DNA of 63,253 bases. Source: ARK-15 sp038880255. GTDB taxonomy: Archaea; Thermoplasmatota; Thermoplasmata; Thermoplasmatales; ARK-15. Within the stretch, counting starts at the first letter, position 1, and each line of letters starts with the position of its first letter. This document shows, piece after piece, positions 27,858 through 37,128 of the stretch. The notes under the pieces were generated by a model. The model saw only the letters and a list, made by a program, of their open reading frames with translations, did no database searches and had not been told where the DNA came from. The stretch covers positions 1-63,253 of the forward strand of contig JAVZSA010000002.1 in NCBI GenBank assembly GCA_038880255.1, read 5' to 3'. The position numbers and the translations under genes are program-made.

Positions 27858-28370
27858 ATGGAAGTGAAACAACTTGTTGAAGCTGCACTTTTTTCATCTG
27901 ATGAACCGGTAAAAATTTCTGATCTAACAAAATATTTAAGAATAGATAATAAAAGTGCATATAAAGCTATAAAAGAATTGCAAAAGGAGTACAATGAAAG
28001 AAATTCCTCAATTGAAATTGTTAGGATAGGCAAGAGATATGTAATGCAATTAAAGGAAGAGTATAGGGAAATGGTGAATGTATTTGGAAAACCTGAACTT
28101 GACAAGGATGTATTAAAGACACTTGCAATCATTGCTTATTATCAACCTATAAAACAGAGTGATCTAAGAGAATTGGTAGGCGAAAAAATATATGAACATG
28201 TTAAAATACTTAAAGGAAAAAAACTCATAAAATCAAAAAATTATGGGAAAACGACCCTCCTTTCATTAACAAAAAATTTCAACACATATTTTGGTATAAG
28301 TGCAATGGATTCTCAGAGCATTAAAAAGTATCTTGCAGATAAATTGAACCTGAATCTGGAGGGGAGATAA
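27858..28370 (+). CDS. scpB: Segregation and condensation protein B
   Basis: Winged-helix partner of the SMC-kleisin condensin complex. Two winged-helix units are apparent: EAALFSSDEPVKISDL near the N-terminus and DVLKTLAIIAYYQPIKQSDLRELVG around residue 85, the most conserved ScpB segment. 170 residues. The start follows an A/T TATA-like stretch by about 25 bases, so leaderless. Its stop abuts the purD ATG without a gap. No scpA or smc gene is in the window. Confidence 0.9.
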   Translation: MEVKQLVEAALFSSDEPVKISDLTKYLRIDNKSAYKAIKELQKEYNERNSSIEIVRIGKRYVMQLKEEYREMVNVFGKPELDKDVLKTLAIIAYYQPIKQSDLRELVGEKIYEHVKILKGKKLIKSKNYGKTTLLSLTKNFNTYFGISAMDSQSIKKYLADKLNLNLEGR

Positions 28371-29699
28371 ATGAATGTGCTTTTAATTGGAGGTGGAGGA
28401 AGAGAACATGCTATAGCTTCCGCAATAAAGAAGAGTAATGGATATATTTATTCTGTAATGGAAAATAGAAATCCTGGAATTTTAAGAATTTCAGAGGATT
28501 TTTTAATAACTAATGATTTTAGTAAATTAGAAAAATGGGAACCTATTAAAAATGGGAAAATAGATTTTGCAATTGTTGGACCTGAGGGACCATTGGAATT
28601 GGGTATCGTTAATAATTTAATGTCCCTTGGCATACCAAGTGCCTCACCTACAAAAGAAGCTGCACAGATAGAAACAAGTAAAAAATTTTTAAGAGATCTT
28701 ATGAAAAAATATTCAATTCCTGGAAACCTTGAGAGCCATTATTTTTCTAATAAGGATGCCCTTTTAGAATTTTTCAGAGATTTCAATGATGAATTTGTTG
28801 TAAAACCTGTAGGTCTCACAGGAGGTAAAGGTGTTAAGGTACAGGGTGACCACTTTCAAAAAAAAGAAGAAGGAATAGAATATGCATTAGAGGTATTAAA
28901 AAAAGGGATAGGGGAGGGAAAGGGTGTTCTAATTGAGGAAAAGATGGTAGGAGAAGAATATACACTTCAGGCCTTTACAGATGGTATCTCACTTATTCCA
29001 TTACCTTTGGTTCAGGACTTTAAACGAGCATTTGAAAATGATCAGGGGCCTAATACTGGTGGAATGGGATCATATTCTATGGATGACCAACTTCTACCAT
29101 TTATTGATTCAAATACAAAGGAAAAATCTATTGATATCCTAAATAAAATTATAGGTTCTTTAAAAAAGGAGGGAATTGTTTATAGAGGTACTATATATGG
29201 GCAATTTATGTTAACAAAAAGTGGTCCCAAAGTAATAGAAATTAATTCCAGATTTGGAGACCCTGAAGCAATAAATGTATTGTCAGTTTTTGATGGCGAT
29301 TTCTTGAATGTAATTGAGGGAATGGCATTGGGCAAACTTTCATCCAAATATGTAAAATTCAAGAATGAATCTACTGTCGTAAAATATTTGGTTCCACCCG
29401 GATATGGTATTTCAGCTCAATCAGGATTGGAATTTGAAGTAGATGAATCTAAAATAAATGAAGAGGGAGGATTGTTATACTTTGGCTCTGTGGAGGAAAA
29501 AAATGGGAAATTCTTTACAACACACTCTAGAACTTTAGCGATTGTAGGTAAACATAAAAATTTATATGATGCAGAAAAAATTGCAGAGAACTGTACAAAG
29601 TATGTTAGAGGGAATTTGTACCACAGGAGTGATATAGGAAAAAGGGAAACAATAGAGAAAAAGATTAGAAGAATGCAAGAAATTTTAAAAGATCCCTAA
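28371..29699 (+). CDS. purD: Phosphoribosylamine-glycine ligase
   Basis: ATP-grasp enzyme for the second step of purine synthesis, joining phosphoribosylamine and glycine. Starts MNVLLIGGGGREHAIA, contains VGPEGPLELGIVN, KPVGLTGGKGV for nucleotide binding, GPNTGGMGSYS, and INSRFGDPEA for metal binding. 442 residues, normal. GGAGGGGAGATAA directly precedes the ATG and overlaps the scpB end, coupling the two. Glycine could come from the glyA-like enzyme. Its 3' end overlaps nep1 on the other strand by 15 bases. Confidence 0.96.
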   Translation: MNVLLIGGGGREHAIASAIKKSNGYIYSVMENRNPGILRISEDFLITNDFSKLEKWEPIKNGKIDFAIVGPEGPLELGIVNNLMSLGIPSASPTKEAAQIETSKKFLRDLMKKYSIPGNLESHYFSNKDALLEFFRDFNDEFVVKPVGLTGGKGVKVQGDHFQKKEEGIEYALEVLKKGIGEGKGVLIEEKMVGEEYTLQAFTDGISLIPLPLVQDFKRAFENDQGPNTGGMGSYSMDDQLLPFIDSNTKEKSIDILNKIIGSLKKEGIVYRGTIYGQFMLTKSGPKVIEINSRFGDPEAINVLSVFDGDFLNVIEGMALGKLSSKYVKFKNESTVVKYLVPPGYGISAQSGLEFEVDESKINEEGGLLYFGSVEEKNGKFFTTHSRTLAIVGKHKNLYDAEKIAENCTKYVRGNLYHRSDIGKRETIEKKIRRMQEILKDP

Positions 29700-30347
29700 A
29701 AATTTTTCCATACTAGTTACAAGTTCATATGCTACTACCCAAGCAGGTAATGGTAAATGGTATATGGAAATATTCAAAAAAGAATTTAAATTTGATATGA
29801 AATCACCTGAAGGAAAACCTCCAATCAGAAAAAACATATTATCTTCAATAATCTCATCTATTTTTATTTTATTACCTTTTTCATTCAAAACAACTATTTT
29901 TGAAGGCTTTATTTTTTGGATTAATCCATTTATATCCATATCAAAAATTGAAAGAAGTGGTTTATTGGAACTCGGTACATAATGGTTGTGGAATAGGTCT
30001 TCCATTAAACCAATAAACCTGTTATAACTCTTTGGTATTCTTGTGGATGGATCAAAAAAAATTACCTTATTTTCTCTTGTATGCACATAGACCCTCAGAT
30101 TTCCTGAAAGGTTCAAAGGTGATTCAAGTGTATTTAGAAGAAAATATTGAACAATATCTGGTCTTCCTCTTCTATTCTCTTCCCCTGGAAAATATTTTTT
30201 TATTGCAGCATGGTGAAAATTTGAATCAAGCAATATATTACCAGGTTTCTTTCCTCTTCTCCTAGCTTGCTTTAAAACTGATTGATGACCCCAGAGTTCC
30301 TGAGGGACAGTTTCAAGTTCTGAATCCACCAGCGCAATATGAAACAT
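29685..30347 (-). CDS. nep1: Ribosome biogenesis SPOUT methyltransferase Nep1/Emg1
   Basis: Pseudouridine-N1 methyltransferase of the small-subunit rRNA hypermodified site. Recognised by GRPDIVQYFLLNTLESPLN, the following VYVHTREN, PKSYNRFIGLMEDL and the knot region FFLIGGFPSGDF. 220 residues. It follows orf104 by two bases and is the last gene of the long minus-strand run that begins with nuoA, so a ribosome-maturation gene may ride on the respiratory transcript. Convergent overlap with purD. Confidence 0.92.
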   Translation of the reverse strand: MFHIALVDSELETVPQELWGHQSVLKQARRRGKKPGNILLDSNFHHAAIKKYFPGEENRRGRPDIVQYFLLNTLESPLNLSGNLRVYVHTRENKVIFFDPSTRIPKSYNRFIGLMEDLFHNHYVPSSNKPLLSIFDMDINGLIQKIKPSKIVVLNEKGNKIKIDEIIEDNMFFLIGGFPSGDFISNLNSFLNISIYHLPLPAWVVAYELVTSMEKFLGIF

Positions 30348-30349
30348 AC

Positions 30350-30664
30350 TTAACCAAAAATTGAGCCCATTCCTTCTAATGAACTTTCATCCTGTTCTTT
30401 GAATTTCTTATAAATTTTTTCCATTTCAGTTTGTGAAGGAATAATGGCAAAATCTTTTGAAATCTCTTTAGCTCTACTAATGCCTTCCTCACTACCTTCC
30501 ACTAGAATATATATGTTTTCTTCATTTAATCCAAGTGATAAAGCTTCCCTTCTTATAATTGTCTGTCTTGAAACAATATCGTCTTTGTATAATTCCTCAA
30601 TTTTCTTAGATTTATTTTTTTCAACCTTTAATATGATATACATATGTTTCAAGATTATTTTCAT
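30350..30664 (-). CDS. Small protein of unknown function, 104 residues
   Basis: Not recognised. Begins MKIILKHMYIILKVEK; a second ATG at 30643 (MYIILKV) is an equally plausible start. The body is beta strands then charged helices (RQTIIRREALSLGL, IYILVEGSEEGISRAKEI) ending in EGMGSIFG. No cysteines, membrane helices or catalytic motif. Lies 12 bases after orf80 and two bases before nep1, so it shares their transcript. Confidence 0.68.
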   Translation of the reverse strand: MKIILKHMYIILKVEKNKSKKIEELYKDDIVSRQTIIRREALSLGLNEENIYILVEGSEEGISRAKEISKDFAIIPSQTEMEKIYKKFKEQDESSLEGMGSIFG

Positions 30665-30676
30665 GTATTAATATTT

Positions 30677-30919
30677 TCAGTACATCGTCAAATTATATTT
30701 TTCCTTTAGATTTATAAAATCATCCCGAGTGTTGATTTTCAATACCTTGCTTATTTCCTTCATTAAATCACTAATGGAATTGTCCCAGATCTCTCTAGCT
30801 AAAAAAAGTCTACCTTCACAATCATTAAAGTAAATATCTTCTCCATACTCTTTAAAACATCTAAGAATTTCTGCTGCAGATTCCTCATCACCTTTCCATT
30901 CTTTAATACATTCTTTCAT
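30677..30919 (-). CDS. Small protein of unknown function, 80 residues
   Basis: Not recognised. Predicted mixed alpha/beta with three separated cysteines (MKECIKEW, ILRCFKEY, FNDCEGR) and many acidic residues; the cysteines are not arranged as CxxC pairs. The start overlaps the orf120 stop (ATGA), so it is translationally coupled to the tail of the nuo operon. An accessory or assembly role for the complex is inference from position only. Confidence 0.68.
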   Translation of the reverse strand: MKECIKEWKGDEESAAEILRCFKEYGEDIYFNDCEGRLFLAREIWDNSISDLMKEISKVLKINTRDDFINLKEKYNLTMY

Positions 30920-31278
30920 AGATCGTCACACCTCTGCATATTAAAGTAAGGATATTTTACATCATACCTATTTATTGCATATTCAAGTCTATGTATGTAT
31001 CCATAAGCTGATTTTTTAGCATCTCCAATATTTTCCCTATTTAAAAGAAATGATTCAGGATATTCTTTAGCCAATTCTAAAATCTTTTCCTTTGCTTCGC
31101 AAATTGAAATTTTTTGTTCAAGAGCTTCAATATGTATTTCTGCCAATTTTGAAAGACCTTCTCTTATCCTATTTCCATACAATTTTTTCATCTTTTTTAA
31201 ACATTTATAGGTCTCATTAATTTCACCGTATATCAATGTTGTATTTAGCATAGAAATATAAAACAATTCCATTATCAT
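30916..31278 (-). CDS. Helical protein of unknown function, 120 residues, coupled to nuoN
   Basis: Not recognised. ATG at 31278 is chosen: GGGAGGTG lies eight bases upstream and the codon overlaps the nuoN stop as ATGA; an open stretch back to 31302 lies inside nuoN. The protein is almost entirely helical and charged (ETYKCLKKMKKLYGNRI, EKILELAKEYPESF) with no membrane segment. It is the first of three unknown genes following the nuo operon. Confidence 0.7.
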   Translation of the reverse strand: MIMELFYISMLNTTLIYGEINETYKCLKKMKKLYGNRIREGLSKLAEIHIEALEQKISICEAKEKILELAKEYPESFLLNRENIGDAKKSAYGYIHRLEYAINRYDVKYPYFNMQRCDDL

Positions 31279-32669
31279 GGATTTACACCTCCCACAAACC
31301 ACATATTATGAATATAACCGAAGATAAATGGAGTCAATATACCCACCACAATTGTTAATATGGAGAGAATAAAGACAGCATATTCCACATTCCTATGATA
31401 TGTGATTGTTGTTGTGGAATCTTTCCAGTACATATACATTATAACCCTGAAATAATAATAAACAGATATTGCGGAATTTAAAACAGCAATTATTGCTAAC
31501 CACCAAAGATTTCCTTCAATAAGGCTAAGGAATAGGAAATATTTACCCATAAAACCTAATGTTGGAGGTATGCCTGCAAGGGAAAATAATAATATTGCAA
31601 ATGATAATGCTAATAAAGGCCTTTTTTTACCAAGTCCTGCCATACTTTCAAGTGAAGAACCTGAGGACTCAAAATCTTCCATTGTAAGAAATGCTCCACC
31701 TTTCATTAATATATATGCCATTGAGAAAAGAAGAATTGATGAGAGAGCTAATGAAAGTGCTTGATCTGTAGTTATTGTGAAAATTAAGGAAATATATCCT
31801 GCATTCGCCACACTGCTGTATGCAAGCATCCTTTTTACATCCTTTTGAACAAGGGCAGTTACATTTCCATATGTCATTGTAAGAATTGAAATTATTATGA
31901 AAAATAATTGGACATAATAGGAAAGTGAAATATCAAAAGTAAATATAAAGATCCTCACCATAATTGCAAGCGCCATCAATTTACTCGATGTGGACAAAAG
32001 TGCAGCAACTGGAGATCTTGCGCCTGTATATGTGTCTATTGCCCAACTATGAAATGGGAAAAGTGAGAGTTTAAAACCAAAACCTACAAGAAGTAATATA
32101 AGGGAAAGAAGGAATAATTCAGAATTTGATACAACACCCAACATAAATGTATTTGTGGATATAAAATAGAATGAAATACCAAAAATTATAAAAGCAGAGG
32201 ATAACGCGCCTATTACAAAAAATTTCATTGATGATTCCAAAGTTTTTCTTGATTTTGGATAGGATGCAAGTACATATGTAGACAAACTTGATGCTTCGAA
32301 TGTAATGAATATTGAAATTAAGTTGTTTGAATATGCTGCAAGAATCATAGCTCCTGTTGAAAACATTAGTAATGAATAGAATATTTCCGGATGTGAATAA
32401 TCAAAATGCATTGATGATATAGCTATTATTAACATTATAAATACGAATAAAATTGAGAAAATAGTACCTGCATCATCAAATACAAATAGCGTATCTGTGT
32501 AAACATTTCCAAAATTGAATATTAAAAATATGAAGGAAATAGATCCACCTAAGATTGTTATGTACGAAAAATGTTTATTATTGTTTGTTAAAAATGACCA
32601 TAGTATGGCAATAATACCAAATGAAAATAATATGAATGCTGGTAAAATTTTTAGGATAAGAATTTCCAT
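31275..32669 (-). CDS. nuoN: NADH-dehydrogenase-like complex subunit N
   Basis: Antiporter-like membrane subunit, 464 residues, about 14 helices, the last gene of the eleven-subunit nuo set (one subunit split). Conserved FPFHSWAIDTYTGARSPVAALLS and the lysine-bearing central helices mark a proton channel. ATG at 32669 overlaps the nuoM stop (TAATG) with GGGAGGTG upstream; the longer frame to 32768 is inside nuoM. Confidence 0.93.
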   Translation of the reverse strand: MEILILKILPAFILFSFGIIAILWSFLTNNNKHFSYITILGGSISFIFLIFNFGNVYTDTLFVFDDAGTIFSILFVFIMLIIAISSMHFDYSHPEIFYSLLMFSTGAMILAAYSNNLISIFITFEASSLSTYVLASYPKSRKTLESSMKFFVIGALSSAFIIFGISFYFISTNTFMLGVVSNSELFLLSLILLLVGFGFKLSLFPFHSWAIDTYTGARSPVAALLSTSSKLMALAIMVRIFIFTFDISLSYYVQLFFIIISILTMTYGNVTALVQKDVKRMLAYSSVANAGYISLIFTITTDQALSLALSSILLFSMAYILMKGGAFLTMEDFESSGSSLESMAGLGKKRPLLALSFAILLFSLAGIPPTLGFMGKYFLFLSLIEGNLWWLAIIAVLNSAISVYYYFRVIMYMYWKDSTTTITYHRNVEYAVFILSILTIVVGILTPFIFGYIHNMWFVGGVNP

Positions 32670-34081
32670 TATGCAACACCTCCCAAATAGTATTGGAATA
32701 GAGAGTATATAGGAGTTGGATAAATTCCAAAAATTAATACCAAAAGGAATAGTATAAGCATTGGCCAAAATTCCCTTGGTATCATATCATCAATCTTCCC
32801 CAGATAATTATTGTATGGACCATATATCACCCTCTGAAGAGCCCATATATGATAACTAGCAGAAACTACTAGACCAAAAACAATAAGGAATGAAATGTAG
32901 GTTAATGTTTGCCAAGATCCTATCACAACAGAAAATTCTGCTACAAATCCGGCAAGGCCTGGTAAACCCAAGGATGCAAGAAAACCTCCAGTCATTAAAA
33001 ATGCAAGATTTGGCATCATTTTTGTAAGACCTCCAAGATCTCTTATGGCTCTTGTGCCTGTAGATCTTTCAATTGAACCTATAGTGCCAAAAATAATAGG
33101 TATTATTAGCCCATGTGCAAACATCATAAACATCCCACCAATGAGGGCCAGCACTGATCCAGAAACAAAATAAACGCCCAAGGATATTGATATGAATCCC
33201 ATATGACCTATACTTGTGTAGGCAGCCATTTTCTTTAAATCCTTTTGAGATAGAGCTGAAAATGCAGCATATATGAGGGTTAAAATTCCTAAAGATAATA
33301 TGAACCATCCTAAACTAACATCTTTAAAATGTATAAATATGGCAAAAAGACCATATGCACCCATTTTAGAAAGTAATCCTGAAAAAATCATGGATGATGT
33401 TGTAGGTGATTCAACGTATACATCTGGAGCCCAAGTATGTAGTGGAAATGTTGGCAACTTTATAAAAAATGCCAGGAAAAACCCTAGAACTACCACATAA
33501 TAGATATTACCTGAGGGTAAATTAGTAAAGAATGCATTAAAATCAAAATTAAATTTATTATTAATCAAATAGTATTGGTAGGAAACTATAAATATTGAAA
33601 CAAGCATTAAAACTGAACCAACATGAGTATAAATTAGAAATTTAAGTGCTGTATAATCCTTTCTTTTCTCTCCCCATTTTCCTATCATAAAGTAAGATGG
33701 TATTAAAACTAACTCCCAGAATATGTAAAAAATGAATATATTTTGAGTAAGAAACACTCCAAAGAGTGAAAATTCAAGAAACAAAATATATGAAAAGTAT
33801 GATGGTTCAATTGTTTTTTCCTGGTAAACTATTGCAATAAATACTATTATAGATACAAGCAATATTAGGGGATAGGAAAGGTATGTAACAGAAAGAGACA
33901 AGTCTATGCCTAAAAATTGTGAAGTTGTAAAAATGGTATTAATATAAAAATAAAAGATCACAGCAAAAATTACCATAATAAAGGATAATATTGATGATAC
34001 AAATTTTGCATTTTTACCGCTGAATAGAGGTATTATTGAAAATATGAGAGGTAATAGTAAAAGAAAAGGTAACAATATCAT
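32669..34081 (-). CDS. nuoM: NADH-dehydrogenase-like complex subunit M
   Basis: 470-residue antiporter-like proton-pumping subunit. Signature LPTFPLHTWAPDVYVESPTTSSM with the functional glutamate in WELVLIPSYF; multiple helices throughout. GGGGGTGATT precedes the ATG by a short spacer. Lies two bases after nuoL and overlaps nuoN by one base. Confidence 0.94.
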   Translation of the reverse strand: MILLPFLLLLPLIFSIIPLFSGKNAKFVSSILSFIMVIFAVIFYFYINTIFTTSQFLGIDLSLSVTYLSYPLILLVSIIVFIAIVYQEKTIEPSYFSYILFLEFSLFGVFLTQNIFIFYIFWELVLIPSYFMIGKWGEKRKDYTALKFLIYTHVGSVLMLVSIFIVSYQYYLINNKFNFDFNAFFTNLPSGNIYYVVVLGFFLAFFIKLPTFPLHTWAPDVYVESPTTSSMIFSGLLSKMGAYGLFAIFIHFKDVSLGWFILSLGILTLIYAAFSALSQKDLKKMAAYTSIGHMGFISISLGVYFVSGSVLALIGGMFMMFAHGLIIPIIFGTIGSIERSTGTRAIRDLGGLTKMMPNLAFLMTGGFLASLGLPGLAGFVAEFSVVIGSWQTLTYISFLIVFGLVVSASYHIWALQRVIYGPYNNYLGKIDDMIPREFWPMLILFLLVLIFGIYPTPIYSLFQYYLGGVA

Positions 34082-34082
34082 T

Positions 34083-35960
34083 TTAAATCACCCCCAAAAT
34101 TTTACCTAGTAACAAAAATATTATTAGACCTAATATTAAAATTGTGGCATAATTTTGAACAATCCCTGTTTGTAATTTTCTTGTTATTGATGCAAAATAA
34201 TTGACACTCCTTCCAACCAAATTAACAAATCCATCCACCACATATTTATCAAACATTGATATTGTGTGGGATATGAAGACAATTATCCTATCCGCAATTA
34301 TGTTTGTATATAGATAATCAAGATAATACTTATATTTCACAATTGTATAAAAAATTCCTGATCTTCTTGCAACAGCTTCCGGTGAAAATCTCTTAGAACC
34401 ATAAAATATCCAAGCTAAATAAATGCCAAGAATAACCAATACGAGAGGTAATAACTCTATGTAAAGAGGTATTGTAATTGAGATTTTTTCACCGAAATAA
34501 TTATAGAATTGTTCTTGAAATACACCATAAATTAATGAAAGTATTGAAAGTATTATAAGAGGAATTAGCATCACCCAAGGTGGATCCTTAGCATGTTCTG
34601 CAGCATAACTTTTTGGTTTCCCAAGGGCAACTGTGAAAAACATTCTAAATGTATAAAGTGTAGTAAGAAAAGCACCAATAAGCAATAACAACCAGGAATA
34701 GAAAATACCTGGATTTTGTGTGGAAAAAAGATATGAGAGTGATATAATTTCGTCTTTACTGAAATAACCTGCGGTAGGTGGAAATCCTACCAATGTAAGG
34801 GCTCCTATAAACATAGTAGAAATTGTTATTGGCATCTTTTTCCACAAGCCTCCCATCTTTCTAATATCCCTTATATCAAGAAGTGAATACAGAATTGCGC
34901 CAGCTGAAAGAAACAGTAAAGCCTTGAGGAATGCATGCACTATAAGGTGATAAATACTTATAGATATGGTACTTTGATTTGCAACAATACCAAGTCCCAA
35001 TGCAGCCAACATATACCCTAACTGACTTATTGTTGAATAGGCAAGAATTCTTTTTATATCATTCATTACCAATCCCATTGTGCCTGCGAGAAATGCAGTG
35101 AATGCCCCTATATATAAAACTAAGTAACCTGCCCATGGAAGTGCAAATATGTATATTGGAAAGATTCTTGCAACGAGGTAAATACCCGCTGTTACCATTG
35201 TTGCAGCATGAATTAATGCAGAAACTGTTGTGGGGCCTTCCATTGCGTCAGGTATCCATACATGAAGAGGAAATTGTGCCGATTTCCCTGCAGCTCCTCC
35301 TAAAATTAATGCTCCTGCAAGTGCAAGCTGAAATTTATCAACATTATGAGCATTTTGTATTATTGTGGATACTGAGAGTGGATTTCCAAATTTGATAAAC
35401 TGCCAATAAAGTACTGCAAGTCCGAGAATTAATAAAACATCCCCTACCCTTGTAACAATGAATGCTTTTTTAGCAGCAGATGCAGCGTTTGGCTTAAACC
35501 ACCAAAATCCAATTAAAAGATAAGAACATAGTCCCACCAATTCCCAAAAGAGGAAAAACATTACCATATTTGCACTCAAAACAACACCAAGCATTCCCCC
35601 TGTGAATAGTGTTGTTTCAGCAAAATAAATATGTTTATTTGGATCTTTACCCATATAACCTATTGCAAACATATGTATAAGGAATGATACACCTGAAACC
35701 ATAAGGGCCATTGATATGGATAATGGATCAATATATATTCCCCAAGTAAAATTATAAAACCAAGAGGATTCATAATCAAAATATTTACCAATATAGTAAA
35801 TATAAAATGACAATAAAAATGATATGAAAATTGAGATTGTTGCTATTATTCCAGAGAGATTAATGATTTCCCTTTTTATTTTTCCTAATAAAAGAATTAC
35901 TGGAAACATTATAAGTGGAATAAGGAAAATTAAAATTCCGGCCAATACATAATCGTACAT
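34083..35960 (-). CDS. nuoL: NADH-dehydrogenase-like complex subunit L
   Basis: 625 residues, the largest antiporter-like subunit, with FFLFWELVGLCSYLLIGFW, SAQFPLHVWIPDAMEGPTTV and HAFLKALLFLSAG conserved. The C-terminal region continues with the expected extra helices and a long amphipathic stretch (RFSPEAVARRSG onward) corresponding to the lateral helix. One base separates it from nuoK. Confidence 0.95.
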   Translation of the reverse strand: MYDYVLAGILIFLIPLIMFPVILLLGKIKREIINLSGIIATISIFISFLLSFYIYYIGKYFDYESSWFYNFTWGIYIDPLSISMALMVSGVSFLIHMFAIGYMGKDPNKHIYFAETTLFTGGMLGVVLSANMVMFFLFWELVGLCSYLLIGFWWFKPNAASAAKKAFIVTRVGDVLLILGLAVLYWQFIKFGNPLSVSTIIQNAHNVDKFQLALAGALILGGAAGKSAQFPLHVWIPDAMEGPTTVSALIHAATMVTAGIYLVARIFPIYIFALPWAGYLVLYIGAFTAFLAGTMGLVMNDIKRILAYSTISQLGYMLAALGLGIVANQSTISISIYHLIVHAFLKALLFLSAGAILYSLLDIRDIRKMGGLWKKMPITISTMFIGALTLVGFPPTAGYFSKDEIISLSYLFSTQNPGIFYSWLLLLIGAFLTTLYTFRMFFTVALGKPKSYAAEHAKDPPWVMLIPLIILSILSLIYGVFQEQFYNYFGEKISITIPLYIELLPLVLVILGIYLAWIFYGSKRFSPEAVARRSGIFYTIVKYKYYLDYLYTNIIADRIIVFISHTISMFDKYVVDGFVNLVGRSVNYFASITRKLQTGIVQNYATILILGLIIFLLLGKILGVI

Positions 35961-35961
35961 T

Positions 35962-36264
35962 TTACCACCTCAGATCCATCAGGGATTTTAAACCTATTCC
36001 CTTTGTTTCTCTATATAATGCTACAAATAATGCAAATCCTACGGCAGATTCGGCTGCTGCTATTGCTATTGAGAATAGAACAAAAAGAATACCGTTGGCA
36101 TTGGCCAATTTTACTGCCCAAGCAACTATGTTTAAGTTCCCACTGTTTATAAGTATTTCAATACTTATGATTAATCTAATTCCACCTTTAACTGTTAGTA
36201 TACCATATAAACCAACTGTAAACATCATTAAGCTAATGGTTAAAACATATATCATCGGTATCAT
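35962..36264 (-). CDS. nuoK: NADH-dehydrogenase-like complex subunit K
   Basis: 100 residues with three membrane helices; the glutamate in ISIEILINSGNLN and the one in IAIAAAESAVGFALFVALYR are the pair conserved in Mrp-like proton translocation. The ATG overlaps the preceding nuoJ2 stop (ATGA) and GGAGGAGA precedes it. Confidence 0.94.
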   Translation of the reverse strand: MIPMIYVLTISLMMFTVGLYGILTVKGGIRLIISIEILINSGNLNIVAWAVKLANANGILFVLFSIAIAAAESAVGFALFVALYRETKGIGLKSLMDLRW

Positions 36265-36488
36265 CTTTTCTCCTCCTTTGAGGCAAGATAGAATGATCCT
36301 AACATTGAACCAACTAAAAGAAATGCCATAACAAGGAAAATTGAAGCATAGTACTTTAACGATAACAATGCAACAGAACTAAGATTTTCAACACCCCAAG
36401 AAATATTTCCAATATTTGAAGGGAAAAATAGATAAACAAAAATAAAGAAAAGAATTGATAATATTATTGCTGCAAAATTAATTTTCAA
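36261..36488 (-). CDS. nuoJ: NuoJ, C-terminal half as a separate gene
   Basis: About 75 residues with two helices (FAAIILSILFFIFVYLFF and IFLVMAFLLVGSMLGSFYLA), corresponding to the second half of NuoJ. No ATG is available: the likely start is TTG at 36488, preceded by GAGGTG at six bases, with a GTG at 36497 as an alternative. Both lie inside nuoJ1, which ends at 36478. Split NuoJ is known from other archaea such as haloarchaea, so this is not a sequencing frameshift. Confidence 0.85.
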   Translation of the reverse strand: MKINFAAIILSILFFIFVYLFFPSNIGNISWGVENLSSVALLSLKYYASIFLVMAFLLVGSMLGSFYLASKEEKR

Positions 36489-36726
36489 CTTCCTCACCTC
36501 TTGTAAGCATTATTGTAAATAAAATAAGTATAATGACTGCACCCACATATACAAGAATTTGTACCATAGCAAGAAATTGAGCATTTAATATAACATATAA
36601 TGAAGAAATTGAAAGGAGGAAAAATGTTAATGCTAAGGCAGCACGTAATAGATTTTTTTCACTTACTGCCCATATACCAAATGCCACACCTATTAGACCA
36701 ACAATAAGGAATATAATTTCAATCAT
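36478..36726 (-). CDS. nuoJ: NuoJ, N-terminal half as a separate gene
   Basis: 82 residues with three helices. LNAQFLAMVQILVYVGAVIILILF is the most conserved NuoJ segment (pi-bulge helix equivalent). The ATG overlaps the nuoI stop region, and its own stop lies within the start region of the nuoJ C-terminal gene, so the two halves are translationally coupled. Confidence 0.9.
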   Translation of the reverse strand: MIEIIFLIVGLIGVAFGIWAVSEKNLLRAALALTFFLLSISSLYVILNAQFLAMVQILVYVGAVIILILFTIMLTRGEEVEN

Positions 36727-37126
36727 GTCTCATCAGCTCCTTCTCACTTCTTGATAACCTATCAGGCAAATAATCCAAATCCTTGTCAAAATAGGCAAGT
36801 TCAAATTCATTTGATAATCTTATGGAACCTGTGGGGCAGACTTCTTGACATAACCCACAATAGGTACATACGCCAATGTTTACTGCAGGATAAATTTTTC
36901 TTTTATTTTTTCCATTATCATAATCGTAAAAAACCATATGATCTGCATGATTTGGGCATATTTGGGAACATAATGTACATCCTATACAAGTATCAAGATT
37001 TAGGATTACCCTCCCCCTAAACCTTTTGGTATGCCAAGGTATATTTTCTTCTGGATATTGTACAGTTACAGGTTTCCTAAATAGATGTTTTAATACTTGG
37101 ACCATTCCCTTAATTATACCCTTCAT
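36719..37126 (-). CDS. nuoI: NADH-dehydrogenase-like complex subunit I (2[4Fe-4S])
   Basis: Peripheral iron-sulfur subunit, 135 residues, carrying clusters N6a/N6b: CIGCTLCSQICP and CTYCGLCQEVCP are both complete. It would be the electron entry or relay point toward NuoB. The ATG at 37126 has GGGGGTG upstream; an open frame to 37204 lies in nuoH and is not used. With no NuoEFG present, this subunit is the best candidate for direct contact with ferredoxin. Confidence 0.95.
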   Translation of the reverse strand: MKGIIKGMVQVLKHLFRKPVTVQYPEENIPWHTKRFRGRVILNLDTCIGCTLCSQICPNHADHMVFYDYDNGKNKRKIYPAVNIGVCTYCGLCQEVCPTGSIRLSNEFELAYFDKDLDYLPDRLSRSEKELMRHD

Positions 37127-37128
37127 TT

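Noticed and set aside
36478..36497. Sequencing frameshift breaking nuoJ
   Set aside because: Each half has its own ribosome-binding context, the reading frames are clean, and split nuoJ genes are known in archaea.
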